Source: Nitrosopumilus piranensis (GTDB taxonomy: Archaea > Thermoproteota > Nitrososphaeria > Nitrososphaerales > Nitrosopumilaceae). From it: a stretch of 64,000 bases of DNA. The position numbers and the translations under genes are program-made. The notes below the pieces were generated by a model. It was not told the DNA's origin and did no database searches. It saw only the letters and a program-made list of their open reading frames with translations. Location: positions 1,561,707 through 1,625,706 of the forward strand of contig NZ_CP010868.1 of NCBI RefSeq assembly GCF_000875775.1, read 5' to 3'. Positions 17,042 through 26,215 of the stretch are shown here, one piece after another; position 1 is the first letter of the stretch, and every line of letters starts with the position of its first letter.

Positions 17042-17900
17042 AAATAGAACCAGTTATCCTAAAAGAAAAACTCAGATTTATCAGCAATTACAAGAGTTGC
17101 CAAAAAAATACAAAGTGATGGCAGTCATCAAGATGAGCAAGGTACGTTCTACCCAAATACTACCTTTAAGAAAAACTCTCAAAGAGGATGTAGAGTTTTT
17201 CAGCATCAAAGACAAGGTTGCACAAAAAGCATTAGAGAATTCAGATATTCCAGGAATGAAAGACATGATTGGAGAATTCAAGGGACAAATCATGCTCATG
17301 TTTACAAACATGTCACCATTCAAGCTTAACGTACTTTTGGCAAAGAACAAAATCATGATGATGGCAAGAGGCGGAGACATTGCAAGTATCGATATCGTGG
17401 TTCCAGCAAAGAACACAGGAATTGCACCAGGACCAATGCTTACAGAATTCAAGGAAGCAGGAATTCCAACAAAGATTGACCAAGGTACAATCTGGATTGC
17501 AAAAGACTCTACACCAGTAAAGAAGGGAGAGGCAATCAATGAGAAACTTGCAGCAATTTTAGGTAAATTAGATATCAAACCAGTAGAAGCTGGAATTTCA
17601 CTATACACCGCACTAGAAGACGGACTCAAGTATTCTGAAGAAGAGATGATAATTGATGTCGAGAAGATAAGAAACGAGTTTGCTCAAGCACACCAAGAAG
17701 CAATCTCACTATCTATCGAGGCAGCATATGTCACTCCAGAAAACATCGAACAAATCTTGGCAAAGGCAGCACAATCTGCACGTTCTGTATCTGTTGAATC
17801 AGGATACATGACTGATGAGACCAAAGAGCAAATCTTGCAAAAGGCAGATGCCCAAGCAAGAGCAGTTGCTGGACAAGCAAAAGATTACACTCCAGCATAA
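17034..17900 (+). CDS. rplP0: Large-subunit ribosomal protein uL10 (P0)
   Basis: A 288-residue stalk base protein. The N-terminal rRNA-binding domain (KYKVMAVIKMSKVRSTQILP) and a central GPMLTEFKEAGIPTKIDQGT insert match archaeal P0. The C-terminal third is a long amphipathic helix region (about 205-285), where P1 dimers dock. The acidic eukaryote-type C-terminal peptide seen in many archaeal P0 proteins is missing; the protein ends in AKDYTPA. The start overlaps the uL1 stop by 8 nt. P1 is encoded 4.2 kb away on the other strand. Confidence 0.93.
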   Translation: MHENRTSYPKRKTQIYQQLQELPKKYKVMAVIKMSKVRSTQILPLRKTLKEDVEFFSIKDKVAQKALENSDIPGMKDMIGEFKGQIMLMFTNMSPFKLNVLLAKNKIMMMARGGDIASIDIVVPAKNTGIAPGPMLTEFKEAGIPTKIDQGTIWIAKDSTPVKKGEAINEKLAAILGKLDIKPVEAGISLYTALEDGLKYSEEEMIIDVEKIRNEFAQAHQEAISLSIEAAYVTPENIEQILAKAAQSARSVSVESGYMTDETKEQILQKADAQARAVAGQAKDYTPA

Positions 17901-17964
17901 CTGACCAGTTTTTTAGTCATCAAAATTTTCCCAAGTGGCAATTTACAAAAAAGCAGAATCATTT

Positions 17965-19062
17965 ATGAACACAAAAGAATTTTTGAGAACATTGACATCT
18001 GAGAGTTTACAAAAATCTGCAATCAGATTCCCATCAGCTGTGTTTCTAGTAGCACTAGTTGGAACAACTCTTGCAATGTGGGGGGCAAGCTGGGATATTA
18101 CATCTCATCTGCTTAGAGCTCCTGAGACATTCTTTACACCATCACATGGGATTTTGTATCTAGGTGTTGGAATTAGCGTAATTAGCGCAATCATGAGTTC
18201 TGTGGCATACCTTAGAAGAAAAGAACTCAGGACAGAGTCATTTGCAGCAGGACTCAAACTCGTAGTAATTGGAGCGCTAATCCAAATTGCTGCAGGACCT
18301 GCAGATTTTTACTGGCATGAATTGTTTGGATTAGATGGACTACTTAGTCCAACCCACATCACACTTGCACTTGGAATTCTAACCACACTTGTTGGTTCTG
18401 TTATAGGATTCTCAAGGATTAATTTTCACTTGCAAGAAAAGAACTTGTTCTTTAGAGTAATCTTGCCAATAACTTATGGAATATTTTGGTTTAGTATAAT
18501 GTGGTTAATCTTCTTTTTTGTATTACCAATTTCAGAAGGAGAATCCCATAATTTCAACCCGGATCCTAATGTTGCAATTGTACTAAGTTTTATTTTTATT
18601 CCATTTGCATATTCACTAGTATTTTGGACATCATCAAAGACACAAAATAGATTTGGTGCAACTAGTGGTGCAGCATTTGTATTCATTATGATGAACATAA
18701 CATCAAACATCTTTACATCTGAAGGAATTATGTTTTATCTCCCATTGTTTGCAGTGCCAATGATTAGTGCAATTGCTGCAGATTTTATTTTTAACAAAAA
18801 ATGGAAGTCAAAAATTATGCAAAGACATTCAACAAAGATTGCAGGTGCAATATTAGGTTCTATGTTTTTTGCATTTAGTTTTCCAATGCTTTCGATGACA
18901 TTTTTGGAGGTATACTTGTACAATGACACATTCCCATATGACGTACTTCCAACTGCATCAGACATGGTTTTCAACCACTGGATGATGAGCATTCCAGGTG
19001 GAATTGTTTCAGGAATTGCAGGGATGATTGTTGCACCAAAGATACTCAGATTCTCAGATTAG
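17965..19062 (+). CDS. Polytopic membrane protein with conserved histidines, unknown function
   Basis: About 365 residues with roughly nine membrane helices and no assigned family. Histidines sit at helix ends in WDITSH, FTPSHG, FYWHELFG, LSPTHI and FNHWMM, reminiscent of metal- or haem-binding membrane proteins. ATG 17965 is used; an in-frame GTG at 17935 would add ten residues. It lies 64 nt after uL10 on the same strand but has its own T-rich upstream region. Possible roles are a permease or a membrane metalloprotein; I cannot choose. Confidence 0.75.
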   Translation: MNTKEFLRTLTSESLQKSAIRFPSAVFLVALVGTTLAMWGASWDITSHLLRAPETFFTPSHGILYLGVGISVISAIMSSVAYLRRKELRTESFAAGLKLVVIGALIQIAAGPADFYWHELFGLDGLLSPTHITLALGILTTLVGSVIGFSRINFHLQEKNLFFRVILPITYGIFWFSIMWLIFFFVLPISEGESHNFNPDPNVAIVLSFIFIPFAYSLVFWTSSKTQNRFGATSGAAFVFIMMNITSNIFTSEGIMFYLPLFAVPMISAIAADFIFNKKWKSKIMQRHSTKIAGAILGSMFFAFSFPMLSMTFLEVYLYNDTFPYDVLPTASDMVFNHWMMSIPGGIVSGIAGMIVAPKILRFSD

Positions 19063-19144
19063 GCACAAACTTGATTTTTGATAGATAACTGTTACTATAC
19101 ATTACATATCTCCCTTTAAATGCGGAAATTTTGGTCTAAAGTTA

Positions 19145-20113
19145 ATGCAAAAGACACTTCCAATACTTGGATTATTTACCATCTTGATTGTAGGAATGAC
19201 TACTCCTGCAATGGGACAATATGACGAGTGGGATGAAAAATACAAGCAACTTCATGAAGAATTTGAAGAAAAGAGACATCAAATCGAGAAACACTTCCAA
19301 GAAGAGTTTGAAGAACTAGACAGAGACTATGAACAACAAAAGATGGAAATCTATGAAAAAATAGAGAACAATCCAGATCTTAGCGATTCAGAAATCAATG
19401 CAATGTTTGATGGATTATTCGCAGAATTTGATGAGAAGAGACAATCTCTTGAATCAGACATGATGAGACAATTCCAAGAACTTGAGGAAATGTTTGAAGA
19501 AAAATTCCGTTATCTTGATGAACAAGCAAGAGAGGAGTACGCTAATTCTGATGAAACATACAGAGACGCAACTGAGTACAATGATTATGAAGATGACAGA
19601 GATAAAGGAGAATTTTATGAAAATGATCCTGAATGGCAATCAATAGAGTCAATGGCAATGAGAATCATGGAGATGATTCCTCCAGAAAAAATCCAAAGAC
19701 TTTGGGAAGCTGGAGAGATTGAGCAACTAGTAGAGTTGATTGTTTCTGAAACTGACTTGTCATATGAGCAAGCAAAGCGAGTTGTTGCATTCTTTGAAAA
19801 ATATGACAACAGAGGCGATGGAAGCTATGACAATTCTGAATACGAATATCAAGAACATGATTACAACAAGTATGATTATCCAGAACACGACTATCCAGAA
19901 TCTGATTATCTTAAACCATATCCAGAGCCATATCCTGTACCAACAGTAGATAATGAGCAAGTTCTAAGATTGGAGCAAAGAATATCAGAACTTGAAGAAG
20001 AAAACCAAATGCTCCGAGAAACAATCAAAGAATTAGAAGAGAAGATTTCTCAAATCAATGCAGTTCTAATGGAGCAAGTCAAATTCATCTACGAATGGGT
20101 TTCAACCCAGTAA
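19145..20113 (+). CDS. Secreted, highly charged coiled-coil protein
   Basis: A 322-residue protein with a clear signal peptide (LPILGLFTILIVGMTTPAMG). Residues 28-150 form a long E/K/R-rich helix with heptad character (HEEFEEKRHQIEKHFQEEFE). A tyrosine- and aspartate-rich linker with repeated YPEHDYPESDY-type units follows at about 220-260, and a second coiled coil lies at 270-310. There is no enzyme motif and no C-terminal anchor. A TATA-like CTTTAAAT lies about 30 nt upstream of ATG. Secreted coiled-coil proteins of this style are common in thaumarchaea; function unknown. Confidence 0.75.
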   Translation: MQKTLPILGLFTILIVGMTTPAMGQYDEWDEKYKQLHEEFEEKRHQIEKHFQEEFEELDRDYEQQKMEIYEKIENNPDLSDSEINAMFDGLFAEFDEKRQSLESDMMRQFQELEEMFEEKFRYLDEQAREEYANSDETYRDATEYNDYEDDRDKGEFYENDPEWQSIESMAMRIMEMIPPEKIQRLWEAGEIEQLVELIVSETDLSYEQAKRVVAFFEKYDNRGDGSYDNSEYEYQEHDYNKYDYPEHDYPESDYLKPYPEPYPVPTVDNEQVLRLEQRISELEEENQMLRETIKELEEKISQINAVLMEQVKFIYEWVSTQ

Positions 20114-20196
20114 TTTCTTTTTTATTTTATTTTTAGAAATTAGCACCAGATCAAAATTTTTTGGTTCCTTAAATACGATTTTTCAATAGTTTCCTC

Positions 20197-20397
20197 ATGA
20201 ACAAAAGATACAGTTTTGATACTATTCAACAAACAGAGACAGAAAACGAGCCTGCAGTTAAGGTGTATTTGAACAATTACACAATTAAGAGAATTTGCAA
20301 GAATTGTGGAAATAGATTTGAATATAATGAAAGCGAGTATTGCTCTTCTGAATGTGTTTTTGAGGACGTAGAGAAAATCATAGTTGAGGTAAACTAA
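20197..20397 (+). CDS. Small zinc-finger protein (66 aa)
   Basis: A 66-residue protein with one Cys4 cluster: ICKNCGNRFEYNESEYCSSEC, a CxxC followed by CxxxC after about 15 residues, resembling small TRASH/FCS-like zinc fingers. It may bind metal, RNA or a protein partner. The frame starts with ATG 20197 and ends just before the convergent exchanger gene. Confidence 0.7.
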   Translation: MNKRYSFDTIQQTETENEPAVKVYLNNYTIKRICKNCGNRFEYNESEYCSSECVFEDVEKIIVEVN

Positions 20398-20408
20398 AAC
20401 TAGTTTCT

Positions 20409-21353
20409 CTATTGCCTGTAGAGCAAAAATACTACATACCCAACATATCCTGCAATCAGTATCAGTCCTTCCTTTCTAGAAATGCTAAAGCCCTGACGCA
20501 TAATTGGTAAAAGCACCAAACTAAATGCCAGCATCATTCCAACATCAACTAAAACTTGATCACTTACTGTAATGCCTGAAATCACAGAAGATATTCCAAG
20601 TATTGCTAAAATGTTGAAGATGTTACTTCCAACAATATTTCCTACACTAAGTTCAGCATGTCCCTTTTTGGCAGCGACTATGGATGTAATTAGTTCTGGA
20701 AGAGAAGTTCCTGCTGCAATTATAGTCAACCCCATAAATAATTCAGATATTCCAAAACTGTTTCCAATTATTACTGCATTATCTACAGTAAGAAAGGACC
20801 CAAAGGTTAGAAGACCAAGCCCTGCTGCAATAAATAGAATTGATTTGGGAATAATGTTTTTTTGCAATATTTGAGATGGAGTTTTTTCAGTGTCAGTGTA
20901 TTTTTTCGAGCTACGATAACTAAATCCAGTAAAGACTATGATTCCTGTAACTAGTAATGCACCATCAATCAAATCTATTTTCCCATCAATAATTACTGCA
21001 AGCAAAAGAAATGAAACTCCAATCATGATTGGTATCTCTTTTCTTATCACAGACTTTGAAACAGCAATGGGACTAACTATGGCAGTAACTCCAAGTATCA
21101 GTCCAATGTTTACAATATTGCTGCCAACAACATTTCCCAAAGCCACATCTGAAAGACCTTGCATTGCAGAAGATATACTTACTACAAATTCCGGGGCGGA
21201 TGTCCCAAACGCTACAACAGTCAAACCTATCACAAGTGGACTAATCCCAAACTTGCGGGATAGTGAAGTTGAACCTGAAATTAGCCTGTCGGCCCCAAAG
21301 TAAAGCATGGTTAGACCAATTCCAACAAGTAAAAAATTAAAAATTAATTCCAT
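20409..21353 (-). CDS. Sodium/calcium exchanger family membrane protein
   Basis: A 314-residue CaCA-family antiporter of the YrbG type, expected to exchange Ca2+ (or another cation) for Na+ or H+ across the cytoplasmic membrane. It has two inverted alpha repeats: GLTVVAFGTSAPEFVVS with ALGNVVGSNIVNIG at about 43-85, and GLTIIAAGTSLPELITS with SVGNIVGSNIFNIL at about 205-250. Ten membrane helices and the total length fit the family. It starts with ATG. Confidence 0.92.
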   Translation of the reverse strand: MELIFNFLLVGIGLTMLYFGADRLISGSTSLSRKFGISPLVIGLTVVAFGTSAPEFVVSISSAMQGLSDVALGNVVGSNIVNIGLILGVTAIVSPIAVSKSVIRKEIPIMIGVSFLLLAVIIDGKIDLIDGALLVTGIIVFTGFSYRSSKKYTDTEKTPSQILQKNIIPKSILFIAAGLGLLTFGSFLTVDNAVIIGNSFGISELFMGLTIIAAGTSLPELITSIVAAKKGHAELSVGNIVGSNIFNILAILGISSVISGITVSDQVLVDVGMMLAFSLVLLPIMRQGFSISRKEGLILIAGYVGYVVFLLYRQ

Positions 21354-21388
21354 TATGTTTGTAGTTTATTGTAATAATTAAACCAGGT

Positions 21389-22021
21389 TCAGGATTCTTG
21401 AACCTTTGGTAGATTCCAGTTATACTTCATTGCAAGCAGCCTGATTCCAGTTGCAACTACAATTCCAATTATTGAAGATACCTGAATGTCTACTCCAGAA
21501 GAAAGTATTGCATAAAATACCACAATGCCAGCTACACTAGCAACAGCATAGACTTCTTTTACAAAGACGATAGGAATCTCCCTTACAAAGACATCTCGAA
21601 GTATTCCGCCACCTATTGCAGTGATTACTCCTGCAAAAAGCATTGGAAGAAACTCCAAGCCAACTACCTGGTGCGCAATAGATGCACCAATTATAGAAAA
21701 CACTCCCAACCCTACTGCATCAAAGACCAGCCAAGTTGCCATCTGGCGTTTTAGTTTTGAATACAAAAAGAACATTACAACTCCTGACGCTGCTGTCAGA
21801 CTGATGTAGATTGGATCAGAGAAGGCAGTTGGGAATCTGCCAAATATCATATCACGAGTTATTCCGCCAGCTACACCAACTACACTTGCCAATACAATAA
21901 TTCCAAAGATGTCAGCGTTATGTGCAATTGCTTTGGAAGCTCCAGTTACTGCAAATGCAATAGTTCCCAAGTAATCTAAAATAGAGATAAACGATCCAAG
22001 TTCAAATGAAAAATCTACCAT
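21389..22021 (-). CDS. UPF0126/TRIC-like membrane protein
   Basis: A 210-residue polytopic protein made of two tandem UPF0126 (glycine-transporter/TRIC-like) units. The first repeat contains LDYLGTIAFAVTGASKAIAH and GVAGGITRDMIFGRFP; the second contains GVITAIGGGILRDVFVREIP. About seven helices. Prokaryotic TRIC homologues conduct monovalent cations. It is followed 35 nt later by the exchanger gene on the same strand, so both ion-transport genes may share a transcript. Confidence 0.88.
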   Translation of the reverse strand: MVDFSFELGSFISILDYLGTIAFAVTGASKAIAHNADIFGIIVLASVVGVAGGITRDMIFGRFPTAFSDPIYISLTAASGVVMFFLYSKLKRQMATWLVFDAVGLGVFSIIGASIAHQVVGLEFLPMLFAGVITAIGGGILRDVFVREIPIVFVKEVYAVASVAGIVVFYAILSSGVDIQVSSIIGIVVATGIRLLAMKYNWNLPKVQES

Positions 22022-22102
22022 TCAATTCAAACATCGTAGCGTTGCTAATTAAGAATTGATAAAAATGGAGATCAAAAATAGATTTGAGAAAAGTAAACTC
22101 GT

Positions 22103-22417
22103 TTAGCCAAATAATGAAGATAATCCTTCCATGGCTGCTTCTTCGGTTTTACCTTCGTCTTTAGGTTTTTCCTCTTTCTTTGCTTCACCACCGGCTGCAT
22201 CTCCGCCCTCTGCTGCTGGTGCGGCTGCTGCTGCAACGGCTACAGGTGCGGCTTTAACTGCCTCATCGATGTTGACATCGGCTAAGGCTGCAACTAGTGC
22301 TTTAACTTGGGCTTCATTAACTTCAGCGCCAGATGCTTTGACAACTGAGCTGACGTTTGCCTCGTTAACTTCTTTGTCTAGCTTGTGAAGAAGTAAAGCA
22401 GCGTAAACATATTCCAT
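22103..22417 (-). CDS. rpl12: Large-subunit ribosomal protein P1 (L12e, stalk)
   Basis: A 104-residue acidic stalk protein that recruits translation factors. It has the helical dimerisation domain ([20 protein letters not shown]), an alanine-rich hinge, a charged E/K segment and a C-terminus ending EGLSSLFG, a variant of the usual factor-binding tail. In most archaea it follows uL10 directly; here it is 4.2 kb from uL10 and on the opposite strand, behind a 169-residue unknown gene. Confidence 0.95.
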   Translation of the reverse strand: MEYVYAALLLHKLDKEVNEANVSSVVKASGAEVNEAQVKALVAALADVNIDEAVKAAPVAVAAAAAPAAEGGDAAGGEAKKEEKPKDEGKTEEAAMEGLSSLFG

Positions 22418-22474
22418 TGTATCGGGATTTTCTTACTCGATAATATAAAACTACTGTGAACTTGTGCCTAAATC

Positions 22475-22984
22475 CTAGTTTAGAATTTTAAGACTGCGAC
22501 ATACAGAGTAGAGTGTTCTCTTTAGATTCTTGTCAATTAGAGTATCCATTCTGTTTTTGAGGACACGTTTTGCCTCATCGCGTTCTGCTCCCGGTGGCAA
22601 AGACAGCACTGTATTGATAAATTCTGGCAGTGATTCGCGAATCCAACCATCAAGCATTGCATAGACTTTGGGCGGGATCAGATCACACTTGTCTTTGTCA
22701 AGATCTAGTACAGTTGCAAAGTTTTCATGTTCTACTCTATACACTAGGGCAAGTACTACATTGTCAGGAGTTGGATTCTCTAGAATTTCTCTTGAGCGTT
22801 CTCCAGTCTTTCCTTGTTCTAGTTTGTTTTTCAGGCCAACTGGATTTACAATAACTCCGCTGACCCCAACTTTTCTTCCCTCAATTCCAGTAACTGTTGC
22901 AAAGATAAAGTCATTATAATCACCATTCTTTTTTACAGAAAATACGTGGACTCCTTCTTTGAGTTGGGGTTTCTTACCAAACAT
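22475..22984 (-). CDS. Conserved hypothetical protein (169 aa) upstream of P1
   Basis: A soluble protein without signal or membrane segment. The first 60 residues look beta-rich (GVHVFSVKKNGDYNDFIFAT) and may form a small barrel; the rest is helical (MLDGWIRESLPEFINTVLSL). I do not recognise the family. The gene ends 57 nt before P1 on the same strand, suggesting co-transcription with a ribosomal gene and perhaps a translation-related role. Confidence 0.65.
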   Translation of the reverse strand: MFGKKPQLKEGVHVFSVKKNGDYNDFIFATVTGIEGRKVGVSGVIVNPVGLKNKLEQGKTGERSREILENPTPDNVVLALVYRVEHENFATVLDLDKDKCDLIPPKVYAMLDGWIRESLPEFINTVLSLPPGAERDEAKRVLKNRMDTLIDKNLKRTLYSVCRSLKILN

Positions 22985-23040
22985 GGTTTCACTGAATATG
23001 ATAGTGTATTTAATGTATTATTAATTATTCAAAGTAAACC

Positions 23041-24246
23041 ATGAAAGTTACAGTCATTGTTTGCATGCTAGTTGTTTTTGGAATCATTCCAGCTGCATTT
23101 GCTCAAAGTTATCCCGAACTGGGAGTCAAAGTAGATGTAATTGCAGAAGATCTCAAAATTCCATGGAGCATTGATTTTGCTCAAGACGGCAGAGTGTTCT
23201 TTACTGAAAGAGTTGGGACTCTGAATGTAATTGATGATGGAAAGATAATTGAACTTTTGAATCTGAGTGTAGGTGGTGGAGAAGGAGGAATGCTAGGTGT
23301 TTCACTTGATCCTAGTTTTGATGAAAATCACTATGTCTATGTCTATTACACTTACAATGAGTTTCTTGGGATAAAGAACAAACTGGTAAGATATGTAGAG
23401 GCAAACAATGTTTTGTCTGAAGACAAGGTATTACTGGAAGGAATTCCAGGTGCTCCATATCATGACGGCGGCAGAATAAAGTTTGGGCCAGACGGAATGG
23501 TGTATGTTACAACAGGAGATGCAACAAGTCCTGAACTTGCACAAGACTTGAATTCAGTTGCAGGAAAAATTTTGAGAATCAATTCAGATGGAACAATTCC
23601 TGATGACAATCCATTTGGTTCAGCAGTATACTCATATGGACACCGCAATCCGCAAGGAATTGCATGGGATGAATCAGGAAATCTAGTTGCAACAGAGCAT
23701 GGGCCTTCTGGATGGCGCGGAGTTGCACATGATGAAATCAATTTGATAACTCCTGGTTCCAACTATGGATGGCCTGATGTAATTGGGGATGAGACCAAAG
23801 AAGGATTGACAAATCCAATACTGCATTCAGGAGATGATACTTGGGCCCCATCAGGTTCTACATTTTACTATGGAGACATTCCTCAGTGGAGCGGGAAATA
23901 TTTTCTAGCAGCACTAAAGGGTGAACACCTGCGAGCAGTAGAATTTGATTCAGAGTATAACGTAGTATCAGAACAAGAATTATTCTCAGGTGAATTTGGC
24001 AGGCTGCGTGATGCAGTTGCAGGCCCGGATGGACTGTACATTTTGACTAGCAATCAGGACGGACGTGGCAATCCTCAATTAGGTGATGATAAGATTCTCA
24101 GAATCTCATTTCTTTATGATATGAGTAGTTCCCCTCTATGGACTAGTAACATTACCATGTGGCACTCAGAGGGATTAATCTCAGACCAAGAACTAGTTGA
24201 TGCATTATCATATCTTGATGGAAGAAATATAATTTCTAAAAACTAG
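23041..24246 (+). CDS. Secreted PQQ-type sugar dehydrogenase (GSDH/YliI family)
   Basis: A 401-residue secreted beta-propeller oxidoreductase. After a signal peptide (VIVCMLVVFGIIPAAFAQ) comes DLKIPWSIDFAQDGRVFFTE, the family entry motif, followed by GGGEGGMLGVSLDP, a His-containing YHDGGRIKFGPDGMVYV, and SYGHRNPQGIAWDESGNL. The histidines and calcium-site residues of soluble aldose sugar dehydrogenases are present, so PQQ-dependent oxidation of aldoses outside the membrane is likely. Residues about 365-400 form a short C-terminal helical extension (SEGLISDQELVDALSYL) common in thaumarchaeal secreted proteins. Its stop overlaps the convergent gene by 4 nt. Confidence 0.88.
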   Translation: MKVTVIVCMLVVFGIIPAAFAQSYPELGVKVDVIAEDLKIPWSIDFAQDGRVFFTERVGTLNVIDDGKIIELLNLSVGGGEGGMLGVSLDPSFDENHYVYVYYTYNEFLGIKNKLVRYVEANNVLSEDKVLLEGIPGAPYHDGGRIKFGPDGMVYVTTGDATSPELAQDLNSVAGKILRINSDGTIPDDNPFGSAVYSYGHRNPQGIAWDESGNLVATEHGPSGWRGVAHDEINLITPGSNYGWPDVIGDETKEGLTNPILHSGDDTWAPSGSTFYYGDIPQWSGKYFLAALKGEHLRAVEFDSEYNVVSEQELFSGEFGRLRDAVAGPDGLYILTSNQDGRGNPQLGDDKILRISFLYDMSSSPLWTSNITMWHSEGLISDQELVDALSYLDGRNIISKN

Positions 24247-24635
24247 AGACCGCCAAACTCAGACCACTGTCGTCCTAGCTTGTTGAGTATGTCCCACGCA
24301 ATTCTATCAATGTTTACGCGAGGAGTTGCAATAACTAGTACAACATAGGTTCCAAAAGGAAAACTCATCATCACTGCATTTTCTCTTCTTGAAGACGAGT
24401 ACTTTACACGTCCAAGGTCTGCATCAAAGCCTTGTCTGTTTGCGACTCTGTGAGCTAGCTCCTGATAGAGCAGTCTTCTTTGTTTGTCATTTAGCATTGG
24501 TACAGACTTGCTATCAAAGCCACATGCAAGCAATTCTCCATTACCATCAATTAGTCCGCAGAATCGAATCTCAGGGTCTATCATGATGTCATCTATTCTT
24601 TCTTTGATGTCTTTGATTGGGAACTGTTCAGCCAT
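24243..24635 (-). CDS. DUF6659-like small sensor-fold protein
   Basis: A 130-residue cytoplasmic protein. IRFCGLIDGNGELLACGF near residue 23, LGRVKYSSSRRENAVMMSFP near 74 and the preceding helix follow the pattern of the archaeal DUF6659 family, which looks like a roadblock/PAS-type alpha/beta sensor fold. Such proteins are multicopy in Nitrosopumilus-like genomes. The function is unknown. It starts with ATG and runs convergently into the sugar dehydrogenase. Confidence 0.7.
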   Translation of the reverse strand: MAEQFPIKDIKERIDDIMIDPEIRFCGLIDGNGELLACGFDSKSVPMLNDKQRRLLYQELAHRVANRQGFDADLGRVKYSSSRRENAVMMSFPFGTYVVLVIATPRVNIDRIAWDILNKLGRQWSEFGGL

Positions 24636-24683
24636 GACACGGATAATACATTTCTTCCATATTTAATGGAGCTCCAAAATCAA

Positions 24684-25634
24684 TTATGGTTTTAGAAAGA
24701 CTTTGAGTGTTTCAGGTTTTTTTGCATGCTCAATTGCTTGAGAGAACTGCTCTAGTGGAAAAATAGAGTCAATCATGGAATCAACTGATACAATACCTGA
24801 TGCAAGTGCATCAATTGCCGGCTTGAACAATCCACAACGAGAGCCAATCAGTGTAATCTCATTTACAACAGTTGGAGTCAAGTCAAGGTTTTCTCGTGAT
24901 GCAATAGTAGATTTTAAAACTACAGTTCCGCGTGGCTTTACCAGCTTCATGGTGTCAGAGAATCCAGAGTTGCTTCCAGTAGCTTCGACTACCAAGTCAT
25001 AGGACTGCTGGTCAGCTGACTCTATTCCAATTCTAGTTGGAATCTCAAATTTTTCTAGCAATGCAAGCTTGTGCTGATGTCTTCCAAAGCAAGTAACATC
25101 AGGGCATGACAACTTTAGAACCTGGCAAATCATCTGTGCTAGCCTGCCATCTCCTACAACTGCTACCTTCCAGTCAGGATTTAGTGAGACTTGTTCTTTG
25201 ATTTCAAATGCTGCAGCAAGTGGTTCGACAAATACTGCCTGCTCATCAGAAATTGAATCAGGAATCACATGCAAGTTTTGCTCAGGTAGTGATAGGAATT
25301 CAGCAAATGCTCCGTCTCTTTTCAAAATACCAAGAACTGTTCTGTTAGGACAGTGTCGTTGCAATCCTTTTTTGCAAGAGTCGCAGTTGTTGCATCCAGC
25401 ATTAATCTCACCTACAACTCTTTTTCCAACCAATTTAGGATTTTCAGATTTTTCTACTACTCCAACAAACTCATGGCCCAACACTCCATTGTATGCCATG
25501 TATCCATCCAAGATTTCAAGATCAGTTCCACAAATTCCAGCAAGACTCACTCTAACTAGAGATTCTCCAGGTTTTGGATCTGGATAGTTTTCATCATACT
25601 TTATTTTCTCTCCATCAAAGCAAGTTGCCTTCAT
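24684..25634 (-). CDS. Zinc-dependent alcohol dehydrogenase (MDR superfamily)
   Basis: A 316-residue medium-chain dehydrogenase. The catalytic zinc site is visible as AGICGTDLEI (Cys) and GHEFVGVVEK (His-Glu). The structural zinc lobe is CNNCDSCKKGLQRHC. The NAD(P) Rossmann fold begins near 150 with WKVAVVGDGRLAQMICQVLK; a GDGRLA loop replaces the usual GxGxxG. It probably oxidises or reduces a polyol or alcohol; substrate unclear. It is shorter than most relatives (about 340-350). Confidence 0.88.
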   Translation of the reverse strand: MKATCFDGEKIKYDENYPDPKPGESLVRVSLAGICGTDLEILDGYMAYNGVLGHEFVGVVEKSENPKLVGKRVVGEINAGCNNCDSCKKGLQRHCPNRTVLGILKRDGAFAEFLSLPEQNLHVIPDSISDEQAVFVEPLAAAFEIKEQVSLNPDWKVAVVGDGRLAQMICQVLKLSCPDVTCFGRHQHKLALLEKFEIPTRIGIESADQQSYDLVVEATGSNSGFSDTMKLVKPRGTVVLKSTIASRENLDLTPTVVNEITLIGSRCGLFKPAIDALASGIVSVDSMIDSIFPLEQFSQAIEHAKKPETLKVFLKP

Positions 25635-25673
25635 CAGGAATGCTTGAAAATCTATTCCATTTTAAAATATAGA

Positions 25674-26089
25674 TTATTTTTGATAAATTTGCAGCAATGC
25701 ATACAAGTCAAACATTGAGATCAAGCTGTGCTGCTTGCCAATTACAGAATACACCATATCAAAGGGATTTGTTGTGGGTCCCAGTCCCAGTGCATGGCCT
25801 AGTTCATGTCTTGCAACCATCTCTATCTCATTGTATGACATGTCATCAACATCATACAAAATAACAAAGACTAGTTCTATTTTATCATCATTAATTTTGT
25901 ATTTTGTAAAGCCATCTGTGTATTGTGGTCCTTGATTTTGTTCTCATCTACATCAAAGTCAGATTCTATTACTACATTGATTTGAGACGCATCATTCCAT
26001 GGCATCAGGTAGTTCCACTCTGCTGGATTTGCAAATGAGATTGGAAACAACATCAGACCAAAAATTGCTCCCATGATCAGTGCTTTCAT
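25674..26089 (-). pseudogene. Frameshifted secreted metzincin (matrixin-like) protease
   Basis: Two frames read one protein. From ATG 26089 a signal peptide (MKALIMGAIFGLMLFPISFA) leads to WNYLMPWNDASQINVVIESD. A single shift near the AAAA run at about 25940-25950 then passes to the frame encoding QYTDGFTKYKINDDKIELVF and MVARHELGHALGLG. The zinc motif HExxHxxGxxH is present except that the third ligand is proline (codon CCC where CAC would give His). A Met-turn-like FDMVYS follows. Frameshift plus the lost ligand suggest decay; a sequencing error could explain the shift but would have to coincide with the ligand change. Confidence 0.75.
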
Positions 26090-26215
26090 AAAAAAATTGC
26101 AGAGAAATTTGATTAAAACGAGGAATATGTAATTGAGGTTACAGACAGCGATTCTAGCCTCAAAAAGCAAGCCATATCGCTAATTCTTAATATCGGCAAA
26201 TGGCAGGTTTTTTCA

